Shown here one piece after another: positions 8,445 through 17,329 of a DNA stretch of 64,000 nucleotides. How positions within the stretch are numbered: the stretch's first letter is position 1; each line of letters starts with the position of its first letter. The notes below the pieces were generated by a model. It was not told the DNA's origin, made no database searches, and worked only from the letters and a program-made list of their open reading frames with translations. Source of the DNA: Burkholderia sp. WP9 (GTDB lineage Bacteria; Pseudomonadota; Gammaproteobacteria; Burkholderiales; Burkholderiaceae); contig NZ_FNTG01000002.1 in assembly GCF_900104795.1 (NCBI RefSeq), forward strand, positions 2,914,001 through 2,978,000, written 5' to 3'. Made by a program: the position numbers and the translations under genes.

Positions 8445-10013
8445 TTAGAACGAGTAGATGAACTGTGTCGCGAGCAGGTCGTTGGACTTGCCATACGAAC
8501 CGTCGTTCTTCAGGAACACCTGTTTGTTGGCCCAGTCGTGGCGGTATTCCACCTTGACCGTGATCTGCTGGGTCGGATAGAACAGCAGGTCGAGCGAAAC
8601 ATCCTGGCGGGTCGCGCCCTTGCATTCGAAGCCAAGGCCGCCGTTCGCCTGCGAATTGGCGAGACAGTCCGCGCCGATACCGAAGCCGTTAGCCGTGTCC
8701 ATGCCGTTGCCGTTCAACGCGATGCCACCGCCGCCGCCGCCGTTCTTGCTGTCGACCAGCAGGTCATAGCGCACGGTCGCGCCCATGCGGCCCACCACCG
8801 GCAGATTGAACTTGCGGTGTGCGAGCAGCGAGAGGCCATACCATTGTGCCTGGCCGCCGTTGTACGCGGCGTTTTGCTGCTGACCGTAGTCGATCTCGGC
8901 GTTGTACTGCACGTCGGCGAGCGTGTAGGTCAGGTCGGCTTCGGTGAAGAAGAACGTGCCGCCCGAACTCGGCGCCTGGCCGCCTACGCCGTAGTGGACC
9001 GCGCCGGTATCGTCGATCGAGCTAGGCAAGGTCTGACGCCCGATATTGAACGACCCGCCGATATCCAGCGCGCTCGACCACGTGTAGTCGGTACGCGCGG
9101 TGAAAGTCGGGATCTTGTTGCTGGTCGTGATCGGATCGCCCAGCGCGTTGGTGCCGATCTGCGTCGTCGCGCCATACGTGCGGTACTGCTCGTTGCCGAG
9201 GAAGAACTTCCATGCCCAGTTGCCCGCCGTGTAATTCGCGCCGATCCCGACGTAGCTGCCCGGATCCGAGAAGTCGTACAGCAGGTTGTGCGTGAGCGTG
9301 AGCATCTGATTCGACTGCTGCACTTCATAGCCGCCGAAGCTCGGAATCAAACCGGCCACGAGTGTCGTGCTCGCCGTCAGCGGCACGTTGACCACTGCGG
9401 TATTCAGGATGTTGTTGCCGATATCGCCGTGCGAGTTCTGCAGCAGCGTAATGCCGTTGCCGCGATTCGGCATCAACGTGATTTCCGCCGACGGCGCCAT
9501 CGGGCCGACACCGAAGGTCTTCTTGATGTCGAGGTATAGATCGCCGAACGTGCTGTTGAAGTAGTTGTAGCTGCTTTCGTGGTTGGCGAACAGGAACGCC
9601 GAACTGCTCTGCGCACGGTTATAGATATAGGTCGGGTCGATATAGCCCGTCACCGACAGACCGGCGATCGGCCCGGTCTGCGCGGCGTCTTCGAGCGAAT
9701 CGACCTTCAACTGCTGGTTGGCGATCTGTTGCTTCATCGCCGTCACGTCGTCGTTGGTGAGCGTCGCCTGAGCCTTGCCGTAATCCGGCGACGAGATATC
9801 CACCGGCGCGGCCACCACCGCCGGAGCAGGGGCCGCGGTCGCCGCCGTGGCTGCCTTCGGTTTGGTGGCGACTTCAGCGCGCAACTGTTTGACCTCCTTT
9901 TGCAGTGCATTCAGTTGGGCCTGCAGCGCCTTGATCTGGTCGCTGGTGGCATCCGCCATGGCAATGCCAGGCAGACTCCCCGCCACCAACAGACAGATGA
10001 GTTTCTTTCTCAT
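8445..10013 (-). CDS. DUF3138 family outer-membrane protein
   Basis: 522 residues. It has a signal peptide (KKLICLLVAGSLPGIAMA), then a short coiled coil (about 22-48: QIKALQAQLNALQKEVKQL), then an Ala/Pro-rich linker. The rest is alternating beta-strand sequence ending in Phe (ATQFIYSF), the classic outer-membrane barrel signature. Coiled coil plus barrel resembles trimeric porins of the OprP/LbtU kind. It lies 38 bp downstream of potI in the polyamine import operon, so a role as outer-membrane channel for polyamines is a reasonable inference. The C-terminal half contains a Gly run (KNGGGGGGI) and a Cys pair (ADCLANS, FECKG) that could form a loop disulfide. Confidence 0.85.
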   Translation of the reverse strand: MRKKLICLLVAGSLPGIAMADATSDQIKALQAQLNALQKEVKQLRAEVATKPKAATAATAAPAPAVVAAPVDISSPDYGKAQATLTNDDVTAMKQQIANQQLKVDSLEDAAQTGPIAGLSVTGYIDPTYIYNRAQSSSAFLFANHESSYNYFNSTFGDLYLDIKKTFGVGPMAPSAEITLMPNRGNGITLLQNSHGDIGNNILNTAVVNVPLTASTTLVAGLIPSFGGYEVQQSNQMLTLTHNLLYDFSDPGSYVGIGANYTAGNWAWKFFLGNEQYRTYGATTQIGTNALGDPITTSNKIPTFTARTDYTWSSALDIGGSFNIGRQTLPSSIDDTGAVHYGVGGQAPSSGGTFFFTEADLTYTLADVQYNAEIDYGQQQNAAYNGGQAQWYGLSLLAHRKFNLPVVGRMGATVRYDLLVDSKNGGGGGGIALNGNGMDTANGFGIGADCLANSQANGGLGFECKGATRQDVSLDLLFYPTQQITVKVEYRHDWANKQVFLKNDGSYGKSNDLLATQFIYSF

Positions 10014-10051
10014 TCAAATTCTCCTTATTGGTCGTACTGCAAAATCACTGC

Positions 10052-10963
10052 TTATGCACGTGCCGTATCGAGCGAATTCCGTACGGCGGCTTGTTGTGGA
10101 GCGGAGGGCAAGGGATCGGCGGCTTCGGCGAGGGCGAAAGCCATTTGCATGTCGCGGTGGCGTTTGCGCTCGCGCAACTGCATCCAGCGGTTCACGGCAA
10201 TCACGCCGATTGTCACGGTGGTGATAAAGATCGTGGCAAGCGCATTCATTTCCGGATTCAGGCCGAGACGAACACGCGAGAACACGACGAGCGGCAGCGT
10301 GGTCGAACCGGGGCCGGACAGGAACGCGGAGAGCACGAGGTCGTCGAAAGAAAGCGTGAACGACAGCAGCCAGCCCGACATCAGCGCCTGCGAGATGAGC
10401 GGCAGGGTAATCAGGAAGAACACCTTGAAAGGCGTGGCGCCGAGGTCGAGCGCGGCTTCTTCGAGCGACTTGTTGAGCTCTTTCACACGCGATTGCACGA
10501 TGATCGCCACATACGACACGCACAGCATGACGTGGCCGATCCAGATCGTGAAGAGCCCGCGGCCCTTCGGCCAACCGAGCATCTGTTCGAGCGCGACGAA
10601 CAGCAACAGCAGCGAGATACCCTGAATCACTTCCGGAATCACGAGCGGCGCGTTGATCATGCCGGCGAACAGCGTGAAGCCGCGAAAGCGTCCGAAGCGC
10701 GCGAGCACGAAACCGGCCCATGTGCCGATCACAACGGAAGCGCACGCGGTCAACAGACCGATCTTCAGCGAAAGCCATGCGGCATTCAGCAGTTCGCCGT
10801 CGTGCAACAGCGCGCCGTACCATTTGAGCGAGAAGCCGGACCACACCGTGACGAGCTTCGATTCGTTGAACGAATACACCACCAGGCTGATGATCGGAAT
10901 GTAAAGAAACAGAAATCCGAAAGTCAGTACGCTATTGGACAGCGTCTTATTAGGCTTGATCAT
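10052..10963 (-). CDS. potI: Putrescine ABC transporter permease PotI
   Basis: 303 residues, six predicted membrane segments, second permease of the PotFGHI importer. The inner-membrane-protein signature for contact with the ATPase is EEAALDLGATPFKVFFLITLP. The N-terminal motif YSFNESKLVTVWSGFSLKWY is typical of PotI/PotC. The ATG overlaps the potH stop by 4 bp. The C-terminus has a cytoplasmic tail of about 45 residues, longer than in E. coli PotI, ending NSLDTARA. DUF3138 follows after 38 bp. Confidence 0.93.
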   Translation of the reverse strand: MIKPNKTLSNSVLTFGFLFLYIPIISLVVYSFNESKLVTVWSGFSLKWYGALLHDGELLNAAWLSLKIGLLTACASVVIGTWAGFVLARFGRFRGFTLFAGMINAPLVIPEVIQGISLLLLFVALEQMLGWPKGRGLFTIWIGHVMLCVSYVAIIVQSRVKELNKSLEEAALDLGATPFKVFFLITLPLISQALMSGWLLSFTLSFDDLVLSAFLSGPGSTTLPLVVFSRVRLGLNPEMNALATIFITTVTIGVIAVNRWMQLRERKRHRDMQMAFALAEAADPLPSAPQQAAVRNSLDTARA

Positions 10964-11931
10964 TTCGCGCCCTCCAGTTCCTTGACCTGGTAGTACTGGA
11001 ACACGGCCATCGGCACGAGCAGCAGTAGCACCATGGCGACCGTGACGGCGGATGCCATCGGCCAGTCCATATCGTTGAAGAATTCATCCCACATCACGCG
11101 GCCGATCATCAGCGTGTCGGCGCCACCGAGCAGTTCCGGAATCACGTATTCGCCGACCGCCGGAATGAACACCAGCAGACTGCCGGCGATAATGCCGTTC
11201 TTCGACAGCGGCAAGGTGATGCGCGTGAAGGCCGTCCATGGCTTGCAACCGAGGTCGTAGGCCGCTTCGAGCAGCGTCAAATCCATCTTCACAAGGTGCG
11301 CATACAGCGGCATCACCATGAAGGGCAGGTACGAATAGACCATGCCGATATAAACGCCAATATCCGTGTGGTAGAGGCGCAACGGCGAATGAATCATGCC
11401 GATCGCCATTAGCGTGTGATTGAGCAGGCCGTCGTCTTTCAGAATGCCGATCCATGCGTAGACGCGAATCAGGAACGAGGTCCAGAACGGCAGCATCACG
11501 CCCATCATCAGCAGGTTGCGCTTGGTCGGTTCAGAGCGGGCGATGTAGTACGCAATCGGATAACCGATCAGCAGGCAGAAGAAGGTCGAGACCGCGGCCA
11601 TCTTCAGCGAGCTGATATACGTGGCGACATACAGATCGTCTTGCAGCAGGAACGCGTAGTGACTGAGCTGCATGGCGAAATGCACCATGCCGTCCTTGAC
11701 CGTCACGAGATCCGTGTAAGGCGGAATGCCCAGACGCAGATCGGCGAAACTGATCTTCAGCACCAGCACGAACGGCAACGCGAAGAACACCGTGAGCCAG
11801 AGGAACGGCACGCCGATCACGGTCGTGCGGCCCGACGGCGCAAGCGTCGACAGGCGTTTTTTCAGCGAGCCGAGCAAACGGCTGCCGGACGGCGCGCCGA
11901 GCGCCGCGGGAGAGGTAGTGGGATTGCTCAT
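10960..11931 (-). CDS. potH: Putrescine ABC transporter permease PotH
   Basis: 323 residues, six predicted membrane segments, after a cytoplasmic N-terminus of about 40 residues. It pairs with PotI to form the channel. The ATPase-coupling loop is LEAAYDLGCKPWTAFTRITLP. The segment FVLVLKISFADLRLGIPPYTDL is characteristic of the PotH branch. It overlaps both potG (11928-11931) and potI (10960-10963) by 4 bp, so the three membrane-complex genes are translationally coupled and should be made in fixed ratio. Confidence 0.93.
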   Translation of the reverse strand: MSNPTTSPAALGAPSGSRLLGSLKKRLSTLAPSGRTTVIGVPFLWLTVFFALPFVLVLKISFADLRLGIPPYTDLVTVKDGMVHFAMQLSHYAFLLQDDLYVATYISSLKMAAVSTFFCLLIGYPIAYYIARSEPTKRNLLMMGVMLPFWTSFLIRVYAWIGILKDDGLLNHTLMAIGMIHSPLRLYHTDIGVYIGMVYSYLPFMVMPLYAHLVKMDLTLLEAAYDLGCKPWTAFTRITLPLSKNGIIAGSLLVFIPAVGEYVIPELLGGADTLMIGRVMWDEFFNDMDWPMASAVTVAMVLLLLVPMAVFQYYQVKELEGAK

Positions 11932-13091
11932 TGCGTCAGCACCACGCCGCTAGCCGGCGACCAGTAGACGAACACGTCGTCGTTATAGGAGGGCGCACCT
12001 TCGGCCATCAGATGCGAGCTGGAGAGATTCGACACGACGGTCTTGCCGCTCGGCAGACGCACGTGATACAGCGAATAGCTGCCCATGTACGCGACGTCCG
12101 AGACTACGCCGCGCGCCCAGTTGTGCGGCGTCGACGGTTTGTCGAGCGAGACCTTGATGCGTTCCGGACGCACGGAGATGCCGACCGGCATGCCGAGCGG
12201 CCCGGTAATGCCGTGGCTCACGTAAATGCGTGATTCGAGGTCTTCGCTTTCCACAAAGATGTGGTCCGGTTCATCCGCGACCACCGTGCCTTCGAACAGG
12301 TTGGTCGAGCCGATGAATTCGGCGGAGAAGCGGCTATTCGGAAACTCGTAAACCTGGCTCGGCGAGCCGATCTGCACGATGCGGCCTTCGCTCATCACGG
12401 CAAGGCGTCCGGCCATGGTCATCGCTTCTTCCTGATCGTGCGTGACCATCACGCAGGTCACGTCGACCTTTTCGATAATGTTCACGAGTTCGAGCTGGGT
12501 CTTCTGGCGGATCTTTTTATCGAGCGCCGACATCGGCTCGTCGAGCAGCAGCAGCTTGGGGCGCTTCACGAGCGAACGGGCGAGCGCCACACGCTGCTGC
12601 TGGCCGCCTGACAGTTGATGCGGCTTGCGTTGCGCGTACTTGCTCATCTGCACGAGATTGAGCGCATCGGCCACGCGTTCCCTGATTTCGTTTTTCGGCG
12701 TGCCTTCCTGCTTCAGACCGAAGGCGATGTTCGCCTCGACGCTCATGTGCGGGAAGAGGGCGTACGACTGGAACATCATGTTGACCGGGCGCTTGTACGG
12801 CGGCATCGCGGCGAGATCTTCGCCGTCGACGAAAATGCGCCCGGACGTGACCGTCTCGAGCCCCGCGAGCATGCGCAGGAGCGTGGACTTGCCGCAGCCG
12901 GAGCTGCCGAGCAGCGCGAACAACTCGTTCTTGGCGATGCTCAGGTTGACATTGTCGACAGCGGTGCTGTCGCCGAATTTCTTCACGACATTTTCGATGC
13001 GAACGAATTCGTCCGATTTCGATTTTGCCGTCGCTGCGGGGCGGGCCATCTGGGTGGCGCCGGCGGCGCTATTTAAGGTCGTCGAGTTCAT
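11928..13091 (-). CDS. potG: Putrescine ABC transporter ATP-binding protein PotG
   Basis: 387 residues. It powers the PotFGHI importer. Visible motifs are Walker A (GSSGCGKST), Q-loop (MMFQSYALFPHM), signature (LSGGQQQRVALARSL), Walker B (LLLLDEPMSALD) and H-loop (VTHDQEEAM). A C-terminal TOBE domain (about 300-385) includes ISVRPERIKVS. I chose the ATG at 13091 (MNSTTLNSAAGATQMARP) with AAGGA upstream; the open frame to 13205 has no ribosome site. It is preceded by a 210-bp gap after potF containing a hairpin. Confidence 0.93.
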   Translation of the reverse strand: MNSTTLNSAAGATQMARPAATAKSKSDEFVRIENVVKKFGDSTAVDNVNLSIAKNELFALLGSSGCGKSTLLRMLAGLETVTSGRIFVDGEDLAAMPPYKRPVNMMFQSYALFPHMSVEANIAFGLKQEGTPKNEIRERVADALNLVQMSKYAQRKPHQLSGGQQQRVALARSLVKRPKLLLLDEPMSALDKKIRQKTQLELVNIIEKVDVTCVMVTHDQEEAMTMAGRLAVMSEGRIVQIGSPSQVYEFPNSRFSAEFIGSTNLFEGTVVADEPDHIFVESEDLESRIYVSHGITGPLGMPVGISVRPERIKVSLDKPSTPHNWARGVVSDVAYMGSYSLYHVRLPSGKTVVSNLSSSHLMAEGAPSYNDDVFVYWSPASGVVLTQ

Positions 13092-13243
13092 GATGTAACC
13101 ATTCCTTGCGGATCGCGGGCGCAAGTGTCTCCATACGAGGCGCGGGAAGCGTCTCGCAACGTGCGCTGCGATCGGAAAACATGGGACTGCGCGCAGGTGG
13201 GACACTAAAATCGCGCAGGCTGACTACGGTTACTGCTATTCAT

Positions 13244-13273
13244 GCGCTCAGGGTTCGAGCGATCCCTGAGCGC
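13244..13273 (-). terminator. Hairpin between potF and potG
   Basis: GCGCTCAGGG (13244-13253) and CCCTGAGCGC (13264-13273) pair perfectly over 10 bp with a 10-nt loop, about 30 nt past the potF stop. There is no U-run. In binding-protein operons such a structure often leaves the binding-protein mRNA in excess over the membrane genes; that is an inference here. Confidence 0.6.
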
Positions 13274-13301
13274 GGGATCTATGCTTGATATCGTCGCCTG
13301 A

Positions 13302-14423
13302 TTAGTGGCCGGTTTTGAGCTGTGCCCAAAGACGGTTTTCAAGGCGCAGAATGTCGGTCGGCATCGGCTTCATCAGCGTCATCTTGCTCAACACTTCATC
13401 GCCCGGATAAACGGTCTTGTCCTGTGCGACAGCCGGCGTTACGAACTGGCGCGCGGCCTTGTTCGCGGTCGGATAGAACACTTCATTGGTGATCGCGGCG
13501 TTGACCTTCGGGTCCGAGATGTAGTTGATCCATTTCAACGCGGCTTCAGGATGCGGCGCGTCTTTCGGGATCACCATCACGTCGAACCACAGCAGACCGC
13601 CTTCCTTCACGTTCGAGAACTTGATCTGGTACGAACGCTTGGCTTCTTCGGTACGGCGGCTGGCGATGCCGACGTCGCCAGACCAGCCCAGCACCACGCA
13701 CACGTCGTTGTTGGCGAGGTCGTTGATGTAGCCCGACGAGTTGAATTGGGTGATATACGGGCGAATCTTCTTCAGCACTTCGAATGCGGCCTGATAGTCG
13801 GCGGGATTCGTGCTGTTCGGATCCTTGTGCATGTATTGCAGCGTGGCGGCGAAGACATCGACGGCCTGGTCGAGAATTGACACACCGCAGCCCTTCAGCT
13901 TGGAAATATTGGCCGGATCGAACACGAGGGCCCAGCTATCCACCGGCGCATTGGCGCCGAGCGCTTTCTGCACGGCCTGCACGTTGTAACCGATGCCGTC
14001 CGTACCGTATGCCCAAGGCACGCCGTACTGGTTGCCCGGGTCCGCGTCGGCAATCATCTTCATCAGCACGGGGTCGAGATTGGCGAGGTTCGGCAACTTC
14101 GACTTGTCGAGCTTCTGGTACACGCCGGCCTGAATCTGCTTGGCCATGTAGTTCGACGTCGGCACCACGATGTCGTAGCCGGAACTGCCCGCGAGCAGCT
14201 TGGCCTGCAGGGTGTCGTCGCTATCGTAGTTGTCGTATTTGACCTTGATGCCGTCCTGCTTTTCGAAGTTCGGAATCGTGTCCTTCGCGATGTAGTCCGA
14301 CCAGTTATACACATTCAGTTCCGTGTCGGCCGCAAGGGCCGGCGTCACCGACAGCGCCGCAAAACCGGTGAAGGCGAGAAGCGCGGCCCCCGCGACCGCA
14401 TGACGAAGATGACTAACGCTCAT
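13302..14423 (-). CDS. potF: Periplasmic putrescine-binding protein PotF
   Basis: 373 residues. The signal peptide runs to about residue 32 (AALSVTPALA, then ADTELN). It binds putrescine or related polyamines and delivers them to PotHI. It has the family opening LNVYNWSDYIAKDTIPNFEK, including the Trp and Asp that line the PotF pocket, and ends LRLENRLWAQLKTGH. The ribosome site AAGGGA precedes the ATG. The gene lies 73 bp after spuC, and a 7-bp stem at 14448-14454/14478-14484 sits in that gap. Its order before potG, potH and potI is the standard operon layout. Confidence 0.93.
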   Translation of the reverse strand: MSVSHLRHAVAGAALLAFTGFAALSVTPALAADTELNVYNWSDYIAKDTIPNFEKQDGIKVKYDNYDSDDTLQAKLLAGSSGYDIVVPTSNYMAKQIQAGVYQKLDKSKLPNLANLDPVLMKMIADADPGNQYGVPWAYGTDGIGYNVQAVQKALGANAPVDSWALVFDPANISKLKGCGVSILDQAVDVFAATLQYMHKDPNSTNPADYQAAFEVLKKIRPYITQFNSSGYINDLANNDVCVVLGWSGDVGIASRRTEEAKRSYQIKFSNVKEGGLLWFDVMVIPKDAPHPEAALKWINYISDPKVNAAITNEVFYPTANKAARQFVTPAVAQDKTVYPGDEVLSKMTLMKPMPTDILRLENRLWAQLKTGH

Positions 14424-14496
14424 GGTTTTTTCCCTTGATGTGAAGAACCGGCATGAGCGTGATGTGTGGGTGTGCCCATGCCGGAACGGACTGCCG

Positions 14497-15936
14497 TTAC
14501 GAAATGCCGAGTTGTTGTGCCGTTGCGTCGATGGCTTTTTTGGCCTTCGAGACGATTTCGTCGATTTCGAGCTTGTTGATGACCAGCGGTGGCGACAGCA
14601 GCATGCGGTCGCCGGTGGCGCGCATGATCAGATTGCCGTTGAAGCAGAAGTCGCGGCAGATCGTGCCGACATCACCGCCATTGGTGAAACGCTTGCGTGC
14701 TTTCGGGTCTTCTGCGAGTTGCAGGCCGGCCACCAGACCCGCACCGGAGATTTCGCCGATGATCGGATGGTTGGCGAACGTGTCGCGCAGCTTCTGTTGA
14801 AAGTACGGACCTGTGTCGGTCTTGACGCGCTCGACGATCTTCTCGTCGCGCAACAGCTTGAGGTTCGCGACCGCGACGGCGGCGGCGACCGGATGACCCG
14901 AGTACGTGAGACCATGGTTGAAGTCGCCGTTTTCGATGATCGCCTTCGCAACGCGGTCATGCAGGCCGACCGCGCCCATCGGCACGTAGCCGCTCGTCAA
15001 GCCCTTTGCCGTCGTGATCAGATCCGGCTCGAAACCGAAGTGCTGATGCGCGAACCATTCGCCGGTGCGGCCGAAACCGCCGATCACTTCATCGGCGACG
15101 AGCAGAATGTCGTACTTGCGGCAGATGCGCTGGATTTCCGGCCAGTAGGTCGATGCCGGGAAGATCACGCCGCCCGCTCCCTGGAAAGGCTCACCAATGA
15201 AAGCGGCTACATTGTCCGCGCCGATTTCGAGAATCTTCGCTTCCAGTTGCTGCGCGCGAGCCAGTGCGAATTCTTCCGGCGTCAGGTTGCCTTCTGCTTC
15301 GCCGAAGAAGTACGGCTGGTCGATATGCACGATGTTCTCGACTTTCGAGGGCATCTGTTCGTGCATATAGCCCATGCCGCCGAGCGTGCCGCCCGCGATC
15401 GTCGACCCGTGATAACCGTTCTTGCGCGAGATGACGAATTTCTTCGAATGCTTGCCTTGCGTCGCCCAGTAATGGTGGACGATACGCAGCACCGTGTCGT
15501 TGCCTTCCGAACCGCTGTTGCAGTAGAAGAAATGATTGAACGGTTCCGGCGCGAGCTCCGCGAGCAGGGCCGACAGTTCGATCACCGGCGGGTGCGTCGT
15601 CTTGAAGAAGGTGTTGTAGAAGGGCAACTCCAGCATCTGCTTGTACGCGGCGTCGGCCAGTTCCTTGCGGCCATAACCGACGTTCACACACCACAGCCCA
15701 GCCATGCCGTCGATCACCTTGTTGCCGTCCGAGTCCCACAAGTACACGCCTTGCGCCTTGACGATCACGCGGCTGCCGGTGCGATTGAGCGCACCCATAT
15801 CCGAAAACGGGTGAATGTGGTGCGCGGCGTCGAGCGCGCGATATTCGGCGGTGGTGCGTTGCTGTTGCGCGGCTTGTGCGTTCGCGGCGGGCTGCGCCGG
15901 TTGCACGTAAGCGACTTCTTCTGTTCTGTAGCTCAT
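14497..15936 (-). CDS. spuC: Putrescine-pyruvate aminotransferase (class III, PLP)
   Basis: 479 residues. It moves the amino group of putrescine (or another diamine) to pyruvate, giving 4-aminobutanal and alanine, a route parallel to PuuA-B. The PLP lysine is Lys311 in TTAKGLTSGYVPMG. The cofactor Asp282 is in LLVADEVIGGFGRTGEW. NSGSEGNDTVLR binds phosphate. The ATG at 15936 has GGAGG directly upstream; the frame reads open to 15996 without a site. It begins 26 bp after puuA. Family members vary between putrescine, cadaverine, beta-alanine and spermidine; the neighbours favour putrescine. Confidence 0.88.
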   Translation of the reverse strand: MSYRTEEVAYVQPAQPAANAQAAQQQRTTAEYRALDAAHHIHPFSDMGALNRTGSRVIVKAQGVYLWDSDGNKVIDGMAGLWCVNVGYGRKELADAAYKQMLELPFYNTFFKTTHPPVIELSALLAELAPEPFNHFFYCNSGSEGNDTVLRIVHHYWATQGKHSKKFVISRKNGYHGSTIAGGTLGGMGYMHEQMPSKVENIVHIDQPYFFGEAEGNLTPEEFALARAQQLEAKILEIGADNVAAFIGEPFQGAGGVIFPASTYWPEIQRICRKYDILLVADEVIGGFGRTGEWFAHQHFGFEPDLITTAKGLTSGYVPMGAVGLHDRVAKAIIENGDFNHGLTYSGHPVAAAVAVANLKLLRDEKIVERVKTDTGPYFQQKLRDTFANHPIIGEISGAGLVAGLQLAEDPKARKRFTNGGDVGTICRDFCFNGNLIMRATGDRMLLSPPLVINKLEIDEIVSKAKKAIDATAQQLGIS

Positions 15937-15962
15937 ACTGCCTCCAATTTTTTGCGTTTGCC

Positions 15963-17297
15963 TTACACGTGCAGCAGCAAATGCCGGCGTTCCCACGAAC
16001 TGATCACGCGGAAGAACGCTTCGTATTCGGTTTCTTTCAGGGCGAGGTACGCTTTGACGAATTTTTCGCCGAGTACTTCGGCGATCGGTTCGCAGGCGCC
16101 CATCAACGTCAGACCCTCTTCGAGATTGCGCGGCAACTGGTACGGCAATTCATAACCGTCGCTGAGCAGCGGCTCGGTGGCTTCGAGGTTCTGCGTCATG
16201 CCGAGATAGCCGGCGGCGAGCGTCGCTGCAATCGCGAGATACGGGTTGCAGTCCACGCCCGGAATGCGGTTTTCGATGCGGCGCGCGGCCGGCCCCGAAT
16301 GCGGAATCCGGAAACCCACTGTGCGATTGTCGTAGCCCCATGCCACGTTGATCGGCGCCGCCATGAAGCGCGACAGACGACGATACGAGTTGATATACGG
16401 CGCGAAAATGGGCATCAGCGCGGGCGTGTACTTCTGCAAACCGGCGATATAGCTCGTGAACAGCGAGGTCGGCTTGCCGTCGGCACCGGTGAAGAGATTG
16501 TGGCCGGTCTCTTCGTCGACGAGACTTTGATGCATGTGCATTGCCGAGCCCGGTTCGCCTTCCATCGGCTTGGCCATGAACGTCGCGTACATCTTGTGGC
16601 GCAGTGCGGCTTCACGCACCGTGCGCTTGAACAGGAATACGCTGTCGGCGAGCTTGAGCGGATCGCCGTGCATGAAGTTGATTTCCATCTGCGCGGCGCC
16701 GACTTCGTGAATCAGCGTGTCGACTTCCAGTTCCTGCACCTCGCAGTACTCGTAGATGTCTTCGAAAAGCGGATCGAATTCGTTGACCGCTTCGATCGAA
16801 TACGCCTGACGGCCGGTTTCCGGGCGGCCGGTACGGCCGATAGGCGGTTGCAGCGGCAGGTCCGGATCCTTGTTCATGTCGACCAGGTAGAACTCCAGCT
16901 CGGGCGCGATGACCGGCTTCCAGCCTTTGGCTTTGTAGAGTTCTAGCACACGGCGCAGTACGCGGCGCGGCGAGATCGCGACCGGCGTGCCGTCGAAGTG
17001 AACGCAATCGTGAATCACCTGGGCAGTCGGATCGACGGCCCACGGAATCATGCGGATGGTGCTGGGGTCGGGCACGCAAACCATATCCGGATCGGTGACG
17101 CCGGTGAGCGTGCCGTCTTCCGGATAGTCCCCTGTGACGGTCTGGATCATCACCGCCTGCGGCAAGCGCATGGACTCGCCGGACTCGAACTTGCTGCGCG
17201 GAATGATCTTGCCGCGCGCGATCCCGGCCATATCCGGAATGATCGCTTCGATTTCGGTGACACGGTTCTTCTTCAGAAATTCGTCGATGTCATGCAT
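15963..17297 (-). CDS. puuA: Gamma-glutamylputrescine synthetase
   Basis: 444 residues, glutamine-synthetase fold. It joins glutamate to putrescine using ATP, the first committed step of the Puu pathway. Visible are the metal-binding PELEFYLVD, EVGAAQMEINF, the ATP and glutamate site HMHQSLVDEETGHNLF, and the NRTVGFRIP and RIENRIPGVDCNPYLA blocks. It is shorter than GlnA and lacks the adenylylation Tyr loop, as expected for PuuA/GlnA3-type enzymes. The start ATG (MHDIDEFLKKN) has AGAGAGA upstream. It is 32 bp after puuD in the same leftward transcript. Confidence 0.9.
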   Translation of the reverse strand: MHDIDEFLKKNRVTEIEAIIPDMAGIARGKIIPRSKFESGESMRLPQAVMIQTVTGDYPEDGTLTGVTDPDMVCVPDPSTIRMIPWAVDPTAQVIHDCVHFDGTPVAISPRRVLRRVLELYKAKGWKPVIAPELEFYLVDMNKDPDLPLQPPIGRTGRPETGRQAYSIEAVNEFDPLFEDIYEYCEVQELEVDTLIHEVGAAQMEINFMHGDPLKLADSVFLFKRTVREAALRHKMYATFMAKPMEGEPGSAMHMHQSLVDEETGHNLFTGADGKPTSLFTSYIAGLQKYTPALMPIFAPYINSYRRLSRFMAAPINVAWGYDNRTVGFRIPHSGPAARRIENRIPGVDCNPYLAIAATLAAGYLGMTQNLEATEPLLSDGYELPYQLPRNLEEGLTLMGACEPIAEVLGEKFVKAYLALKETEYEAFFRVISSWERRHLLLHV

Positions 17298-17329
17298 GAT
17301 TATTCTCTCTGTTTTGGTGCGCGACCGGC

